Shown piece by piece: positions 1 to 10,545 of a stretch of DNA of 64,000 nt (the first letter of the stretch is position 1; every line of letters starts with the position of its first letter). Position numbers and translations under genes: made by a program. The notes beneath the pieces are model-generated. The model ran no database searches and was not told the DNA's origin. It saw only the letters and a program-made list of their open reading frames with translations. Origin of the DNA: Nitzschia sp. DOCU1 (taxonomy: Eukaryota; Bacillariophyta; Bacillariophyceae; Bacillariales; Bacillariaceae); the NCBI GenBank assembly GCA_951394045.1, contig OX595991.1:3409140-3473139 (forward strand), written 5' to 3'.

Positions 1-4
1 AGTT

Positions 5-223
5 GTAGTGGCCATGGCAGCTTGTAGACGAATTCACAGCGATCCAAAGTTGATTGTAGCGTTCGGCCCACGAACAAAATGATCGATGAGATGAAGGAAA
101 CAATAGCGGCGCGACGACGGCTTCGTAGAGGTAGCCCTGAATAATAAAGTGTATTGTAGTGTAGTAGTGGCGGTGGCAGCTTGTAGATGAATCCACAGCG
201 ATCCAAAGTTGATTGTAGCGTTC
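5..223. repeat. two-copy direct repeat, about 60 bp
   Basis: Positions 5-64 and 164-223 are nearly identical, with the shared core ggcagcttgtaga and then cacagcgatccaaagttgat. The offset is 159 bp. The spacer is unrelated sequence. Function is unknown; the window edge may cut off further copies to the left. Confidence 0.75.
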
Positions 224-1148
224 ATTGGCAGGGAAACAAAACGACTGACGAGTTGAAAGCGGCGGCGGCGACGGCAGCTTCGTTTTGGGAGTAGATTGGC
301 ACCAAAGGCCACAACAGGCGAGTTGTAGAGATGCTGGGTGGTGAGCAGGTTGTCAGGTTTACATGACAATGTTAGTGAAATGCATGAATCAAAATACTTT
401 GGTCCGCCATGGAATGCACTTACCTCGGTAATATTGTAGTAGTAATTGAATAATAACTAGCAATCGAATAATACTGCTGATGGAACGACTGTATAGCGCC
501 AATCAAGGAGTTTATACACATGCGGTGGTAGGAGTAGAGCTGCAGTACTCGAGAATTACTCGCAAATGAAAGTTTGACAGTGAAAGAATGGATTTTTGTG
601 TTGCGCCATTGTCGCCGCTCGTCCAATTCAACGACAAATTTGGACCAATTCGACTTAACGGCGAGCGGCGGGCGCGCCGCGCAAGCCGGCAAAAGTTTGT
701 TCCCAGCGGTAAATCTCAATCCTTGATACAACCGAAACAGCGATTATTGCTTTCAAAATGTTCTTCGAACTTTTTCTCTTCTTTTTCCTTTCTTTCCCTT
801 TATAAAAATTTCGCTACCTACGTAGCTGGACATAGGCCAATAAAACTTCCGTAGGGGATTCGCGTCTGTCGGATGGTATTTCAAAAGCAATAATAAGTGT
901 TGTCGTGGTGCCAAATAGCGCGCCAACCACAAAGAGAATTTGGGATAAACGGTCGCGTTTGTTCTTCAGAACCCTAACGCTTCAACCATTAGTATTGATG
1001 CGTTGCCCGATCGCTAAAAGAAGTTAGTGGCGTATCGCATTCGTCCTTTCGTGCACCTAAGGCTTGCTTGGTGCCGTTTCTTCTTCGCTTATCGCTTCAA
1101 CCGACTTTATGCGTCTCATCCTTGGCGATCCATGTGTGTCCCAAAGTG

Positions 1149-1287
1149 AATGTTGCAACTCTCAATCCAACGTCCTGTGACTATCAACAAAATACCGGTA
1201 GATGTGGTGCCGTTGTTGGGAATGTTGCAACTCTCAATCCAACGTCCTGTGACTATCAACAAAATACCGGTAGATGTGGTGCCGTTG
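1149..1287. repeat. 72-bp tandem duplication
   Basis: A block beginning aatgttgcaactctcaatcc is present at 1149-1220 and again at 1221-1287, with no mismatch seen over the shared part. The period is 72 bp, a multiple of three, so short frames read through it. It lies about 170 bp upstream of the secreted-protein start and could be part of its promoter. Confidence 0.85.
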
Positions 1288-1460
1288 AAAGTTCCCACGA
1301 GCGATTAGCGATTATGCCTCTAGCTAGAGGTACTACTGGTACGCTGCAAAACTTTTGTGCTCACAATCCGATAGGTTGCTGGTAAGAAAATACCACCAAC
1401 TCCAATCGTCACTCTTTTGATCATTGCCATTCCAAATCGACGCCGTTGCGAGATACCAAA

Positions 1461-2900
1461 ATGGTGGTCAAAGGATTTGCTTTGTTCGTTCCCCTTTTGT
1501 TTGCCATGATGCTTGCCATCGGGCATCACAGTGCCTGTGCCGAGAACATCACGGGGGAGAGATTCAAAAAACAACAACAAGAAGACCCCTACCTCGTTGT
1601 GGAGAGGGACTTCTTGAAGAGCGAGTTGGAACAAGAAGAAGAGCAAGCCAGTACTACCCCTGAAGAAGAACTCCGTGCGATCCTTCGCAAACAAGGCGGG
1701 AGGAAGTTGGGAGAAGAAGATGGGGCTCCTGCATGGGGTCAAAACTCCAAGCTTCTGTACCATGGAGATGGGATCATCAAGATGTTACGCGATGCTAACC
1801 CTTGCGTGAAAGCTTCAAAAAAGGGTGCACGCCGAGATCTCGCATCATCGTCGGGCGACCGGCGTGTAGCAGACGAGAAAGGCCGTTCTTCAGGTCAGTA
1901 CTACGTTCGAAGAACCCTTTCGGACGCTGATCAAATTGGAGCAGCTCTTTATGATCGTTCCCGATCGGATTATCTTTCTTCTGCTGGTGCCAAGAGCAGC
2001 AAAGGAGCAAAGGCCAGCAAAAGTTGCGGCGGCCTTGGGGGTGAGGATGATTCTGTTAAGCCCTCGTCCGAGCCCTCGTTGAATCCCTCGTCCAAGCCCT
2101 CGTTGATGCCCTCGGAGATGCCATCCTTGGAACCTTCCAACATGCCATCCAGCAGATGTGATCTCCGCTTGGATGTCTTCAAGGGAAATGAAAACGCCTT
2201 GGTGGCGCAATGCAACGCTGAACAGTTATCCGGCGCCGGTCTTGGCAAGGATTGTAGCATCGGCGGAGACGACGCTTGTTGCACTTGTTGCTGCGTTGAG
2301 AATGGAGCATCGCAAGTATGTGCCGCCCCAAGTGCATGCAAGGGAGGAACCTGCGAACCAAACGGCAACACGTGTCCATCAACAACGACGGCAGGAGTGG
2401 ATGCGGGGTGTTGCAGCGCATATTGCGGCTCTGACGGCAAATGCTGCAGCGACGGCTTTTGTACAGGTACTGCGGATACTTCCTGTTGCAGTGGACTCTC
2501 CTGCCAGAAGCAAGGTGGCTCTGACAACTTTAAATGTCAGAACTGTGTTGCAGACGACGATCCTTGTGCAACTACAGGTAATCCGGCTCCCTGTTGCAGT
2601 GCGACACACAGCTGCAAGTCGGATGGTAGTGGGGGCACTAAATGTCTCCCCGCCTCCTCCACCTGCAGTAGTATAAAAGGCACAGTTTGTAGTGACAATG
2701 CTGGGTGCTGCTCTCCATTAACCTGCAACTCCGGCAGTTGCTGCATTCAAAAAAACGCCGCCTGTACCAATGGGTCGGATGGTAGATGTTGCAGTGGAAA
2801 CTCCTGCCAGCAGGTTGGTGCCTCTGCCAACTTTAAATGTGACACCGTCAGAAGACTCGAGGAGAACGGCCAGGACCTCCCGGCCTTCATGCAGTGGTAG
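1461..2900 (+). CDS. secreted Cys-rich protein with PSxxPS linker
   Basis: This 479-residue protein has an N-terminal signal peptide: a Lys, then a hydrophobic stretch (FALFVPLLFAMMLAIG) and a small-residue cleavage region (SACA). I start it at the ATG at 1461 because the frame only extends upstream through a TTG. After an acidic, Lys/Arg-rich propeptide-like segment comes a linker of PS-x(2)-PS repeats at about residues 200-230, such as PSSEPSLNPSSKPSLMPSEM. The rest, about residues 232-465, is packed with Cys pairs in repeated patterns such as CCSGLSC and CCSGNSC, each followed by xFKC. PSxxPS linkers are common in extracellular or wall-associated diatom proteins. The many disulfides suggest a secreted or cell-surface protein, possibly a binding module. 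I recognise no enzyme motif. No intron is needed. Confidence 0.8.
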   Translation: MVVKGFALFVPLLFAMMLAIGHHSACAENITGERFKKQQQEDPYLVVERDFLKSELEQEEEQASTTPEEELRAILRKQGGRKLGEEDGAPAWGQNSKLLYHGDGIIKMLRDANPCVKASKKGARRDLASSSGDRRVADEKGRSSGQYYVRRTLSDADQIGAALYDRSRSDYLSSAGAKSSKGAKASKSCGGLGGEDDSVKPSSEPSLNPSSKPSLMPSEMPSLEPSNMPSSRCDLRLDVFKGNENALVAQCNAEQLSGAGLGKDCSIGGDDACCTCCCVENGASQVCAAPSACKGGTCEPNGNTCPSTTTAGVDAGCCSAYCGSDGKCCSDGFCTGTADTSCCSGLSCQKQGGSDNFKCQNCVADDDPCATTGNPAPCCSATHSCKSDGSGGTKCLPASSTCSSIKGTVCSDNAGCCSPLTCNSGSCCIQKNAACTNGSDGRCCSGNSCQQVGASANFKCDTVRRLEENGQDLPAFMQW

Positions 2901-2903
2901 TCA

Positions 2904-3030
2904 TTGCAGTTGCAGTTGCAATTGCAATTGCGAGTAGATATGGAAAGAAAGATGACGCTTGTGAAAATGATAGTAATAGTCAAAGTAAAGTAAAAGAGCA
3001 TGCATGTTGATGTTGTTGTTGTTGTTGCAG
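2904..3030. repeat. short microsatellites after the Cys-rich gene
   Basis: Five hexamers of the form TTGCAR/TTGCGA run from 2904 to 2933, directly after the stop codon. A GTT-rich tract follows at about 3005-3028. They are simple repeats with no evident coding role. Confidence 0.7.
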
Positions 3031-3464
3031 CAGCATGAGAAAGAAGGATGGTTCATTTCAATTGTCGCTGTGGCTCGCAAGAGAAACAAACCAAAGCTTT
3101 CCGCGCCGCTATCATACCAGGTACGTCCATCTGTCCTTCGTCCAACCACGCCTCCGATTAGAATTTGTCCGAACAGCCTATCATTTTTGAGGGACACCTG
3201 TTGGCCACGTATGATAGGCAGATGTCAAAAACGTCCGCACCTCTGGTGACACTGGAAGAAACGTGTACCATTCTGGGAGGGGGCGCAACCAAACAAAATG
3301 TCGTCGGGGCGTGCATTCGCATCGGTCGCAAGGTCATCCACGCAGTTGATGCTGGCAGCCGATCGTGCCGTCGCCGTCGTCATTATCGATGGGAGAGAGC
3401 AGATATCATAGATGAACGTTGGTGCCCATGGGCTGCTCCCATTAATGTGACTTTCTACATCAGG

Positions 3465-5291
3465 ATGATTCCCTCACCACTCTTCAACTTTGGCAACCAG
3501 GCACCTGCTGAATCATCCGAGGGGGCGCTGCCGTCTGCGGAACACTCGTCGCTGCTACTGACATCGTTGAACTTCCTGCCGGTCGCCCCTCTGCACCAGC
3601 CACCATCGCTACTCGATGCCACCGGCAAAACCAGTTCCTCCAATGGCACCGAGCCGACAGATGCAGACAATGACTCTGTGGGGATCCCCGAAGGCGTCAA
3701 GGAGGGAGAGGTCGACGCACTGCTCGCGAATGAATTGAACGCCATGTCCCTGGAAGAACGAGAACGAACTTACGAGGAAATTCACGGCGTCGATCAAATT
3801 CCAGACGAAACGCCCGCCTTTCTTCATCAGAAATTCTTGCAATTTGACGAAGCATTAAGGAGAATACCAAACAATCTCAAAGCCGCATATATGCAGGCAC
3901 TGCAACAGGATTCGGCGTATATACAAAACCCGAAATTCCGACTCATGTTCCTCAGAAGTACCCTCTTTGATGTGGACGCCGCTGCCACACGCTTGGTAGA
4001 TTTTCTCCAGGGGAAACTGGACTTGTTTGGACCTCAAACGTTGACAAGGTCGGTCTATTTGACCGATCTAGACAAGGATGACATGGCATATCTAAAGTCG
4101 GGCGCTTATCAGCATTTGCCGTCACGCGATTCCGTGGGACGAGCAGCGATTGTGGACTTTCACTTGGTGGTGGAACATGCCTATAAACATCCAAAAAATC
4201 TGGTACGAGATTTACAAATTGTTCGACTGTCGCATGATGTTATCCAGTGCTGGCCTGCTTCTTAATCTGTTTCTTTGTTCTTGTACAGCTCCGAACGCTC
4301 GCCTTTCTTCAACTCGCCGCAGCCGAAGACGAAGAGACTCAAAAGAGGGGCATGGTCGGAATCGTGTATTACGTTGGCAACTTTACGGGGAATTTCAATC
4401 ATCCACTCAACAAACAAGTAGCGAGGCTCGCCAAGTGGTTTCCGTTACGGATCTCGGGATTTCATATATGTTTCGACGATCCGAGACTACGGGCGTGGAA
4501 GCCGCTGGCCATGCTACTCATGGGGAAGAAAATGCGGGTCCGAGTACGCTTTCACGATGGTAGGAATGAACAATAGAAAGATGGAATGGTCGAGCCTGTG
4601 CGATTGTTAACAAATTGTGTCATTTCACCGCTATTTTGCAGGAACGCACACAGAAGTAAGGTACAGCCTCTTAACATTTGGTGTCCCAGTCTCGGTTCTT
4701 CCCATCAGCTACCAGGGGGAACTTAAAACTGCCAACCACATGAAGTGGATTTCAAGGCGGCGGTTCAAAGAAGAACAATTGAAATCGGTCGGGTCGTTTG
4801 AGGGTATCGACTTACCCGCACGCAATGATGTTATTTTGAGACGAGGTCGCGTCTTTCAAGAACATCCGGGAAACATACAAATGCGGCACTTGATCGAAGC
4901 TGTTCAAGACGAATACGCAAATGCTGCCGGAAAGGAAAAAATGCAAATTGCATCGCGGATCGTATCCGAAATTCAGACTGTCTGGGGCGGAAGGTTTTTG
5001 GAAAGGGATCAAGCGGATGGATGGTGGATTATTGTCGATGACAAGGAAGCCTGCAAACGTGTGAGTAAAGCCATTCGATCCATGCGAAGTACGGTGACTG
5101 CCAAGAAGCATGAAGCTCCTCCTAGTGAAACTTCCAACTATGCACCGGCGGATGATCGTGGAAAGCGAGCTCGGCTGGATTTGTCCATGGCTACCGATGA
5201 GAAGGCATGTTATGCGGTACTTCCATGTTTTGCGCCGTCGTCCGGGGGCGATCCAACTCTCATCACCTTTAATGGAAAAAATAGTCACTAG
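3465..5291 (+). CDS. CRAL-TRIO-like protein with C-terminal DUF6824-like domain
   Basis: Three exons (3465-4202, 4289-4559, 4642-5291) splice in frame to 552 residues. The introns are 86 and 82 bp, with GT at 4203 and 4560 and AG at 4287-4288 and 4640-4641. The first two-thirds resembles a family I associate with diatoms and that looks CRAL-TRIO/SEC14-like: a helical segment (FRLMFLRSTLFDVDAAATR), then DLDKDDMAYLKSG, then a beta-rich part ending at FHICFDDPRLRAWKPL. From about residue 396 the protein has NDVILRRGRVFQEHPGN, then a region ending GGRFLERDQADGWWIIVDD; this is the DUF6824 signature (usually NDVL-x-GRG). The frame is open upstream to 3165 without an ATG before 3222, so a start at 3222 is possible. 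Lipid binding for the first part is inferred from the fold. The role of DUF6824 is unknown. Confidence 0.75.
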
Positions 5292-5533
5292 CTTGAAGAA
5301 GAATGCCACAAGATGCGGTGGAATGTCAGAAACGTCCTTCTGAAACGCCTACCGGTAGTGCGCGAAAACTCTCGGCATGGGGCGGCCACACGACAAATGT
5401 TGTGGGAATGGCGGCCATAGGACGGTTGTTCGGGCTTTCCACGCTTTGTTTACCCATGACAACTACAAACCATGATGAGTCAGTAATAAATCGCTACTAA
5501 TCGAGTCTAAGAACCTGAGCCGCCGTTTCGGCT
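5292..5533. other. convergent intergenic spacer
   Basis: About 240 bp separates two genes that converge tail to tail. No gene or strong motif is visible; it presumably holds both 3' ends. Confidence 0.5.
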
Positions 5534-8500
5534 TCAAGCATCCCCTTGGAGATCGTTCCAGGTTAGCTTTTCCTTCTTCCCCATGTTGGCAAGAACGCCT
5601 TTTGCAAGAAGGTCCCATCCAGAGCCGGCCGCTGGCATGGCCTCAACTGGACCCAAAGCCTCCAATCGGGACAATTCAATCTCAAACAATGCTTCGAGAT
5701 CTCCCATGAGGAGTTCCTTCATTTCATCTCCTTCCAACATGGTGGTTTCGAGCTCCGACTCGCATTCTTGGATCGCCTCCATAACCTCTTCGTACAATGC
5801 ATGATCGTAAGCCTCGCTTGATTGAACACCTTCGAGAACCCTGTATAGGTTGCGTCTATGGAGTAATCTTGATCGAACTTCTTTTCTGGCTTCTTCGGTA
5901 GCCGCCTGTGCTTGTTTCATGGCTTTTGGTATCAGCATTTTCGTAAGCATCATCTGTTGAGAATTTAACTCCTTCTTTTCGGCTACCTTCTTCTTGGCGA
6001 ATTCGTTTAGTTCATTAAACATTTTCTGGACGTCCGCATTGGCAGTTTCCAGATCCGTCGCTTCGGCTCTTTTTGAGGCAATTTTGGATCCGGTCTTTTC
6101 AATCCAATCTTTCATCAACGCGATCTCGTCTTCCAATTCAGCAATTTGCTCTATTGTGGTCAAATTCGGATCGAGTGGGAGAAGCTCGTCAAGTTCTTCA
6201 TCGTGTACGACCTCAGTCGTCTTGGCTACTTCTTGTTCCACCCGTTTCCGTATGACGTCGCCCCAGATTTTCTTCTGGATCTCCATGCTTTCCGCCAATC
6301 TGTCCCGTTCCTTGCAGTAATTATTTTCGACTTGAATAACTCGCTTGTCGAGAACCACAATCTCCTGGGCGAGGGTGTTCAGCTTGGTTCGCTGTTCCTT
6401 CCTGTAGGCAAGGTATTTCGCTTTCTCTGGCTTGTACTTTGCAATCTCTTGCTCCCACTCGTGTTGCCTTCTCCATTTGATTTTCTCAATCGTTACCTTG
6501 GCCAAGTAGATACGAATCCTTGTTTGTATCTTGGTGCACGCTTTATCCAAGTGGCCAATATTCGCCTTCCTTAAGCGAGCCACCGTATTCTTGGCAAGGA
6601 GCACCCGAATAGCCTTTTGAATTGGAATAGAGGCCTTGGCCTCGTTCTTTAAACGCGACACAACAGTCTTGGCGAGCATTACCCTCAGAGCCGTTTGAAT
6701 CGGGATGGCGGCCTTTCCCTTCCTCAGACGTGACACAACATTCTTGGCGTGGAGCGCCCTGAAAACCTTTTGAATCGGAATAGCGGCTTTTTCCTTTCGC
6801 ACGTCATCCAGAAATTGCCTTTGCCTAAGGTGTCTGCGCGACCATTTCTGAATGACCACTGCGGCCTTGTCCATCTCGCGCTGTCGCCGCCTCGATGGGG
6901 CTTTACTTTCGCTTCTATCATCGGATGATTTATTGCGCTCCGTGCTCTTGGACTTTGACGTTCTCTCGTGGCTTTGGGATCTAGTCCGTCTCTTAACTTT
7001 GGCTTTGTTCTCACCGTGGTCGTTCTCGTCGTCGGCCTTTAGTTCTTCCACCTCGTCGCCACCTCCCAGCAGATCCGACCTTTTCCCACGTCGAGGTTTT
7101 ACTTTGCTCGAGTCAAAAGACTTCTCACCAATCGACTCGTTGTTGCTCGAGGCGGAAGCCATTCGTTGAAGCGAAAGCCAGTCTTTTTTGGGTGAAGAGG
7201 TACCACCAGAGGTTCGCCGTGAGGATCGGGCCCTCCTGCCTCCATCCGAGTGGACAGAAGACGAAGATAATTGCGTGCCAGAGCGTCGAGAGCGTCGGCC
7301 ACTATCCGAGTGGCTTGATCGTGAACGCAGATTGGAATTGTAACGCTTCGAGCTCCTCCTGTCGTCTGATCGATTCAAGGAGGAAGGCGAGGATCGAGCC
7401 GAGTGAGCCGAAGATACGTGCGTGCCAGAGCGTCGAGAACTTCGGCCCCCATCCGAGTGGCTTGATTGTGAATGTAGATCGGAACTGTAACGCCTCAAAC
7501 TTCTCCTTTCTTCTGATCGGCTCAAAGAGGAAGGCAACGGATCGTCAAGCGATGCAAGATTTGATTCGGACGTACTTCGACGGGAAATTTTTTGCTCCTT
7601 GGGAGACTCAATATCGGAATGCCGCTTCTTCGAACTGCTGCGGTCGGTCGTATTCTCAACACTTGTAGCTCGGGATTTTGACTTTCTTCGTTCCCTGGGT
7701 GATCTTGTGATATCAGTTTCAATTGGCACAGGATCGTCTCGGGAAACGACAATTTCTTTGCCAGCATCCTGTGATTCTCTCCGGCGTAGACCGGAAGTGG
7801 AACTGGAGCGCCGCGATGACCTCCTATCCACGGATCGATTGGAGGATAACAGCATAGCGTCGTCCACTTTCACTCCCGATTTGCTTCGACGGGACGTATT
7901 TTCGCTTTTCGGAGACTCAGTATTGGAGTGTCGCTTCTTCGAACTACTGCGATGATCCGACTTTTCTTCCCTTGTGTCAGTTCGAGATCTTCGTCGTTCC
8001 CGGGGAGATTTTGAGGTGCTCTCGGATTCAAACGACACCGGGTCAGCTTGAGAAGACAAAAGGTGCTTATCAGTCCGAGGGGACGAGGTCTCACCCGCTC
8101 TTGACTCTCTGTGGCGCCCTTTCGAGTCGGATCTGGACCTTCGACTCCTTCCTGGAGATTTCGAACTATTAGGAGAATGGGCGAGAGGCACCTCCGTGTA
8201 ATCAGTTGACCATATCTCCCAATCTTTGGAGTCTCTTCGCCGAGGACGAGTTAGGGATTTTGATCGGCCTTTCCCAGGCGCGGGCGATTTGGAGGACCTG
8301 CGGTGTTTCGTCGCTAGGGTGACAACAATATCGGAGACTGGGGGTGGGGGACTCATTGGTTCCGGTAAATCGTGCCCCCTTGTGCGCGAAGAGGACCGTG
8401 CTCTACGTGGAGCCGGCGACTTCGAGGGGCTCATTCGACTATGCGCCTTTTCCTCGCTTGATTTATTGTTGTACGACGAATCGAAACTTAGTTCAAAGGT

Positions 8501-9985
8501 GGGCATGCTGTGCTCCCTTTGTTTGGTGGTCAGCGACTTGGAACGTTCATACCGTCTTTCGTTGGAACCTAACAAATCGCGAGTACTGGATCGTCGTCCT
8601 CTAGAAACGGAACGCCTCTTTGACCCCGGTGATTTCGAGGAACCTCGTCGGGATGATGACGATTCCCTGGGCGGACTTCTTCGGCCACGGTCGTAGTGGC
8701 CGAACAGGTGCCGTTCAGATTGCGCCTTTCTCATGGCGTCGGGCCGACCCATCGGAGGTCGGTCCGTTCGTTGGGTGGGTTTGTTCACAACATCCTGCAC
8801 CTTATCTGTTAGAGAAAAGAGATGACGTTCGGATTGAGCCTTGGCAGGGATGGCCTTTGACGGCCTGGGCGATTTCCGTCCGTTCTCGCTAGGAGTGCTG
8901 TATGATAAATGGCGGCTGGACTGAGCCTTCCGAGGCTCAATATCGAGAGTCAAACGAGTTGAGCTCTTCACTAAATCCATCAAATCATCTGATACTGCGA
9001 ATAGGTGGCGGTCGGACTGCGCCTTCGTAAATGCGATGCTCGGTGACTCAGGACTCCTTGCTGGGGAATCGATTGAAGTCAGGCGCCGATGAGACTGTGG
9101 TGTCATTTTGAAATTGTTCGAGCTATGGTACTCTTCGAAGAACATGTCGCCATGCTCCTTTACAACATCAAGCGTATCGTCTGCTAAAGAAAATAGACGA
9201 CGCTCTGACTGTGCTTTGAACATTTTGCTGCTTCGCGACGTGGAGGATCTTGTTCCATGGGAACTGGACGACAACTGGCGTGACGATCGATCTTTTTTTG
9301 GATCGCTTTTCGAGTCTCTGCGCAATTCCTTGTTTGATTCCTTGGAAGATTTCACGGCCCGTGGAGCCCATGAGTCGTCGAAAGATTCATGTCTTGAAAA
9401 ACCAATCTCGCTAGACCTCTTTTTGGGCGACCCTGATGGCAAGGCATTGTCCCCAGTTAAATTCTTCATCATTTGTGCGATATAGGCTTGATGATCTTGA
9501 TGTGACATTGAACTCAGTTCTTCCCTAATTTGAGTTGATTCCACCACTTTACTCGACGAAAAATTCCGCTCTGACATGGCCTTCTGCATGCCGGACTTCC
9601 GCCTTTCGTTCCCTTTAACCCCTTGCTCGTCCGACATTAAATGCCTCGAAGAACTGCTGCTCCGTCTTCCCGATGATTCCCCAATATTTCCATAGTCACC
9701 GGATTGTCCGGTCGGCATTCGTCTCGGTGACCTGTCTTGGTCGTTTGGCTTGTTTCGTTCGCGACTACTCCGGCGGGCAGGAGAGTTTCTTCCCGAGGTG
9801 CTGGGTAGCATGGTACCAGGGGATAATATCGGACTGAGACCCCCACCCGAATGATAGTTGATTCCCTCGTCTAGAGACTTTCTAGGAGTCAACGACAAGG
9901 AGTCCACAGTTGCCGGTGTGTCTTCGAACAACCCCAAAACCTTCTGCGAAGACGGCCTACGGAAGCTTGGCTTTTCAGGAGGCAT
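5534..9985 (-). CDS. Ser/Arg-rich IQ-motif coiled-coil protein
   Basis: This intronless gene encodes 1483 residues. The first 1000 or so are disordered and rich in Ser, Arg, Lys and Pro-Ser phosphosites. They carry about six copies of a motif close to KAQSERHLFSL (roughly residues 130-425, for example KAQSERRLFSLADD and KAQSDRHLFAVSDD). Residues about 1040-1170 hold five IQ-like motifs in tandem, of the types AAVVIQKWSRR, AAIPIQKVFRA and CTKIQTRIRIY, spaced about 25-30 residues. IQ motifs bind calmodulin or myosin-type light chains. A long acidic coiled coil follows (about 1190-1440), and the C-terminus ends LTWNDLQGDA. There is no motor domain, so it is not a myosin. A Ca2+/calmodulin-regulated cytoskeletal or cortical scaffold is an inference. 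The ATG at 9985 is the first in the frame. Confidence 0.8.
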   Translation of the reverse strand: MPPEKPSFRRPSSQKVLGLFEDTPATVDSLSLTPRKSLDEGINYHSGGGLSPILSPGTMLPSTSGRNSPARRSSRERNKPNDQDRSPRRMPTGQSGDYGNIGESSGRRSSSSSRHLMSDEQGVKGNERRKSGMQKAMSERNFSSSKVVESTQIREELSSMSHQDHQAYIAQMMKNLTGDNALPSGSPKKRSSEIGFSRHESFDDSWAPRAVKSSKESNKELRRDSKSDPKKDRSSRQLSSSSHGTRSSTSRSSKMFKAQSERRLFSLADDTLDVVKEHGDMFFEEYHSSNNFKMTPQSHRRLTSIDSPARSPESPSIAFTKAQSDRHLFAVSDDLMDLVKSSTRLTLDIEPRKAQSSRHLSYSTPSENGRKSPRPSKAIPAKAQSERHLFSLTDKVQDVVNKPTQRTDRPPMGRPDAMRKAQSERHLFGHYDRGRRSPPRESSSSRRGSSKSPGSKRRSVSRGRRSSTRDLLGSNERRYERSKSLTTKQREHSMPTFELSFDSSYNNKSSEEKAHSRMSPSKSPAPRRARSSSRTRGHDLPEPMSPPPPVSDIVVTLATKHRRSSKSPAPGKGRSKSLTRPRRRDSKDWEIWSTDYTEVPLAHSPNSSKSPGRSRRSRSDSKGRHRESRAGETSSPRTDKHLLSSQADPVSFESESTSKSPRERRRSRTDTREEKSDHRSSSKKRHSNTESPKSENTSRRSKSGVKVDDAMLLSSNRSVDRRSSRRSSSTSGLRRRESQDAGKEIVVSRDDPVPIETDITRSPRERRKSKSRATSVENTTDRSSSKKRHSDIESPKEQKISRRSTSESNLASLDDPLPSSLSRSEERRSLRRYSSDLHSQSSHSDGGRSSRRSGTHVSSAHSARSSPSSLNRSDDRRSSKRYNSNLRSRSSHSDSGRRSRRSGTQLSSSSVHSDGGRRARSSRRTSGGTSSPKKDWLSLQRMASASSNNESIGEKSFDSSKVKPRRGKRSDLLGGGDEVEELKADDENDHGENKAKVKRRTRSQSHERTSKSKSTERNKSSDDRSESKAPSRRRQREMDKAAVVIQKWSRRHLRQRQFLDDVRKEKAAIPIQKVFRALHAKNVVSRLRKGKAAIPIQTALRVMLAKTVVSRLKNEAKASIPIQKAIRVLLAKNTVARLRKANIGHLDKACTKIQTRIRIYLAKVTIEKIKWRRQHEWEQEIAKYKPEKAKYLAYRKEQRTKLNTLAQEIVVLDKRVIQVENNYCKERDRLAESMEIQKKIWGDVIRKRVEQEVAKTTEVVHDEELDELLPLDPNLTTIEQIAELEDEIALMKDWIEKTGSKIASKRAEATDLETANADVQKMFNELNEFAKKKVAEKKELNSQQMMLTKMLIPKAMKQAQAATEEARKEVRSRLLHRRNLYRVLEGVQSSEAYDHALYEEVMEAIQECESELETTMLEGDEMKELLMGDLEALFEIELSRLEALGPVEAMPAAGSGWDLLAKGVLANMGKKEKLTWNDLQGDA

Positions 9986-10545
9986 TATGATATGCTATCG
10001 CATCAAAGACATGCAGCCCGGACTTGCAGGGGCGATGACGACAACAACCACCAGCTACCCGAACTAACTCAAACGCCCACCACAATACTGTAGTTAATGG
10101 ACTGTCGACGATTGAGGATGTTATTGCTGAGCCACATGTGCTCTGCCACTTTAGTTGAATGTGGCATGCGTTGAAGTCGGCGAACAACTTTTCGAAAAAG
10201 TATCACCGACAAATTTTCCCCTTAGTAGGGGTGAGGTTGGGAAAAGCCAAAAATGATACTCGCATCTCCACACCCCTTTGCTTTCCATCGTCACTATGAC
10301 CCACGTGCTAATGTGAACGTAGAAAGCCCGAACGCGAGCATCGGCGATTTAGCGTTCCTAGAGAGTCAAACGGGTCAATCGTAGCGTGAACTACTTACTA
10401 CCTGGCGCCAGCAGAACCCCCCGGCCGGCAGTCAGGCCAGCGGTTGATGTCAGAACAAAAACTGATAGACGAAAGCAAAGGATATCTTAATGATCATATC
10501 GCACGATCTCTCCTCCCTTCTGTCCATTAACCTATTGACTCGCAA
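9986..10545. promoter_or_regulatory. divergent intergenic region
   Basis: 560 bp lies between the start of the IQ-motif gene (minus) and the start of the FAD monooxygenase (plus). It must hold both promoters and may be bidirectional. I see no clear TATA box or repeated element. Confidence 0.5.

Larger units (their letters stand above)
1..1460. other. left intergenic region, no gene supported
   Basis: No open frame here has a recognisable domain. The longest frames (about 100 codons at 34-369, 420-731 and 1068-1385) overlap low-complexity or tandemly repeated DNA. The segment holds the two direct repeats listed separately. Its right end is presumably the promoter of the secreted Cys-rich gene starting at 1461. 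Confidence 0.6.

Noticed and set aside
3165..3464. N-terminal extension of the CRAL-TRIO-like gene
   Set aside because: The frame is open, but residues such as SRSCRRRRHYRWERAD look non-conserved and the first ATG is at 3222; I kept the ATG at 3465 with stated doubt.
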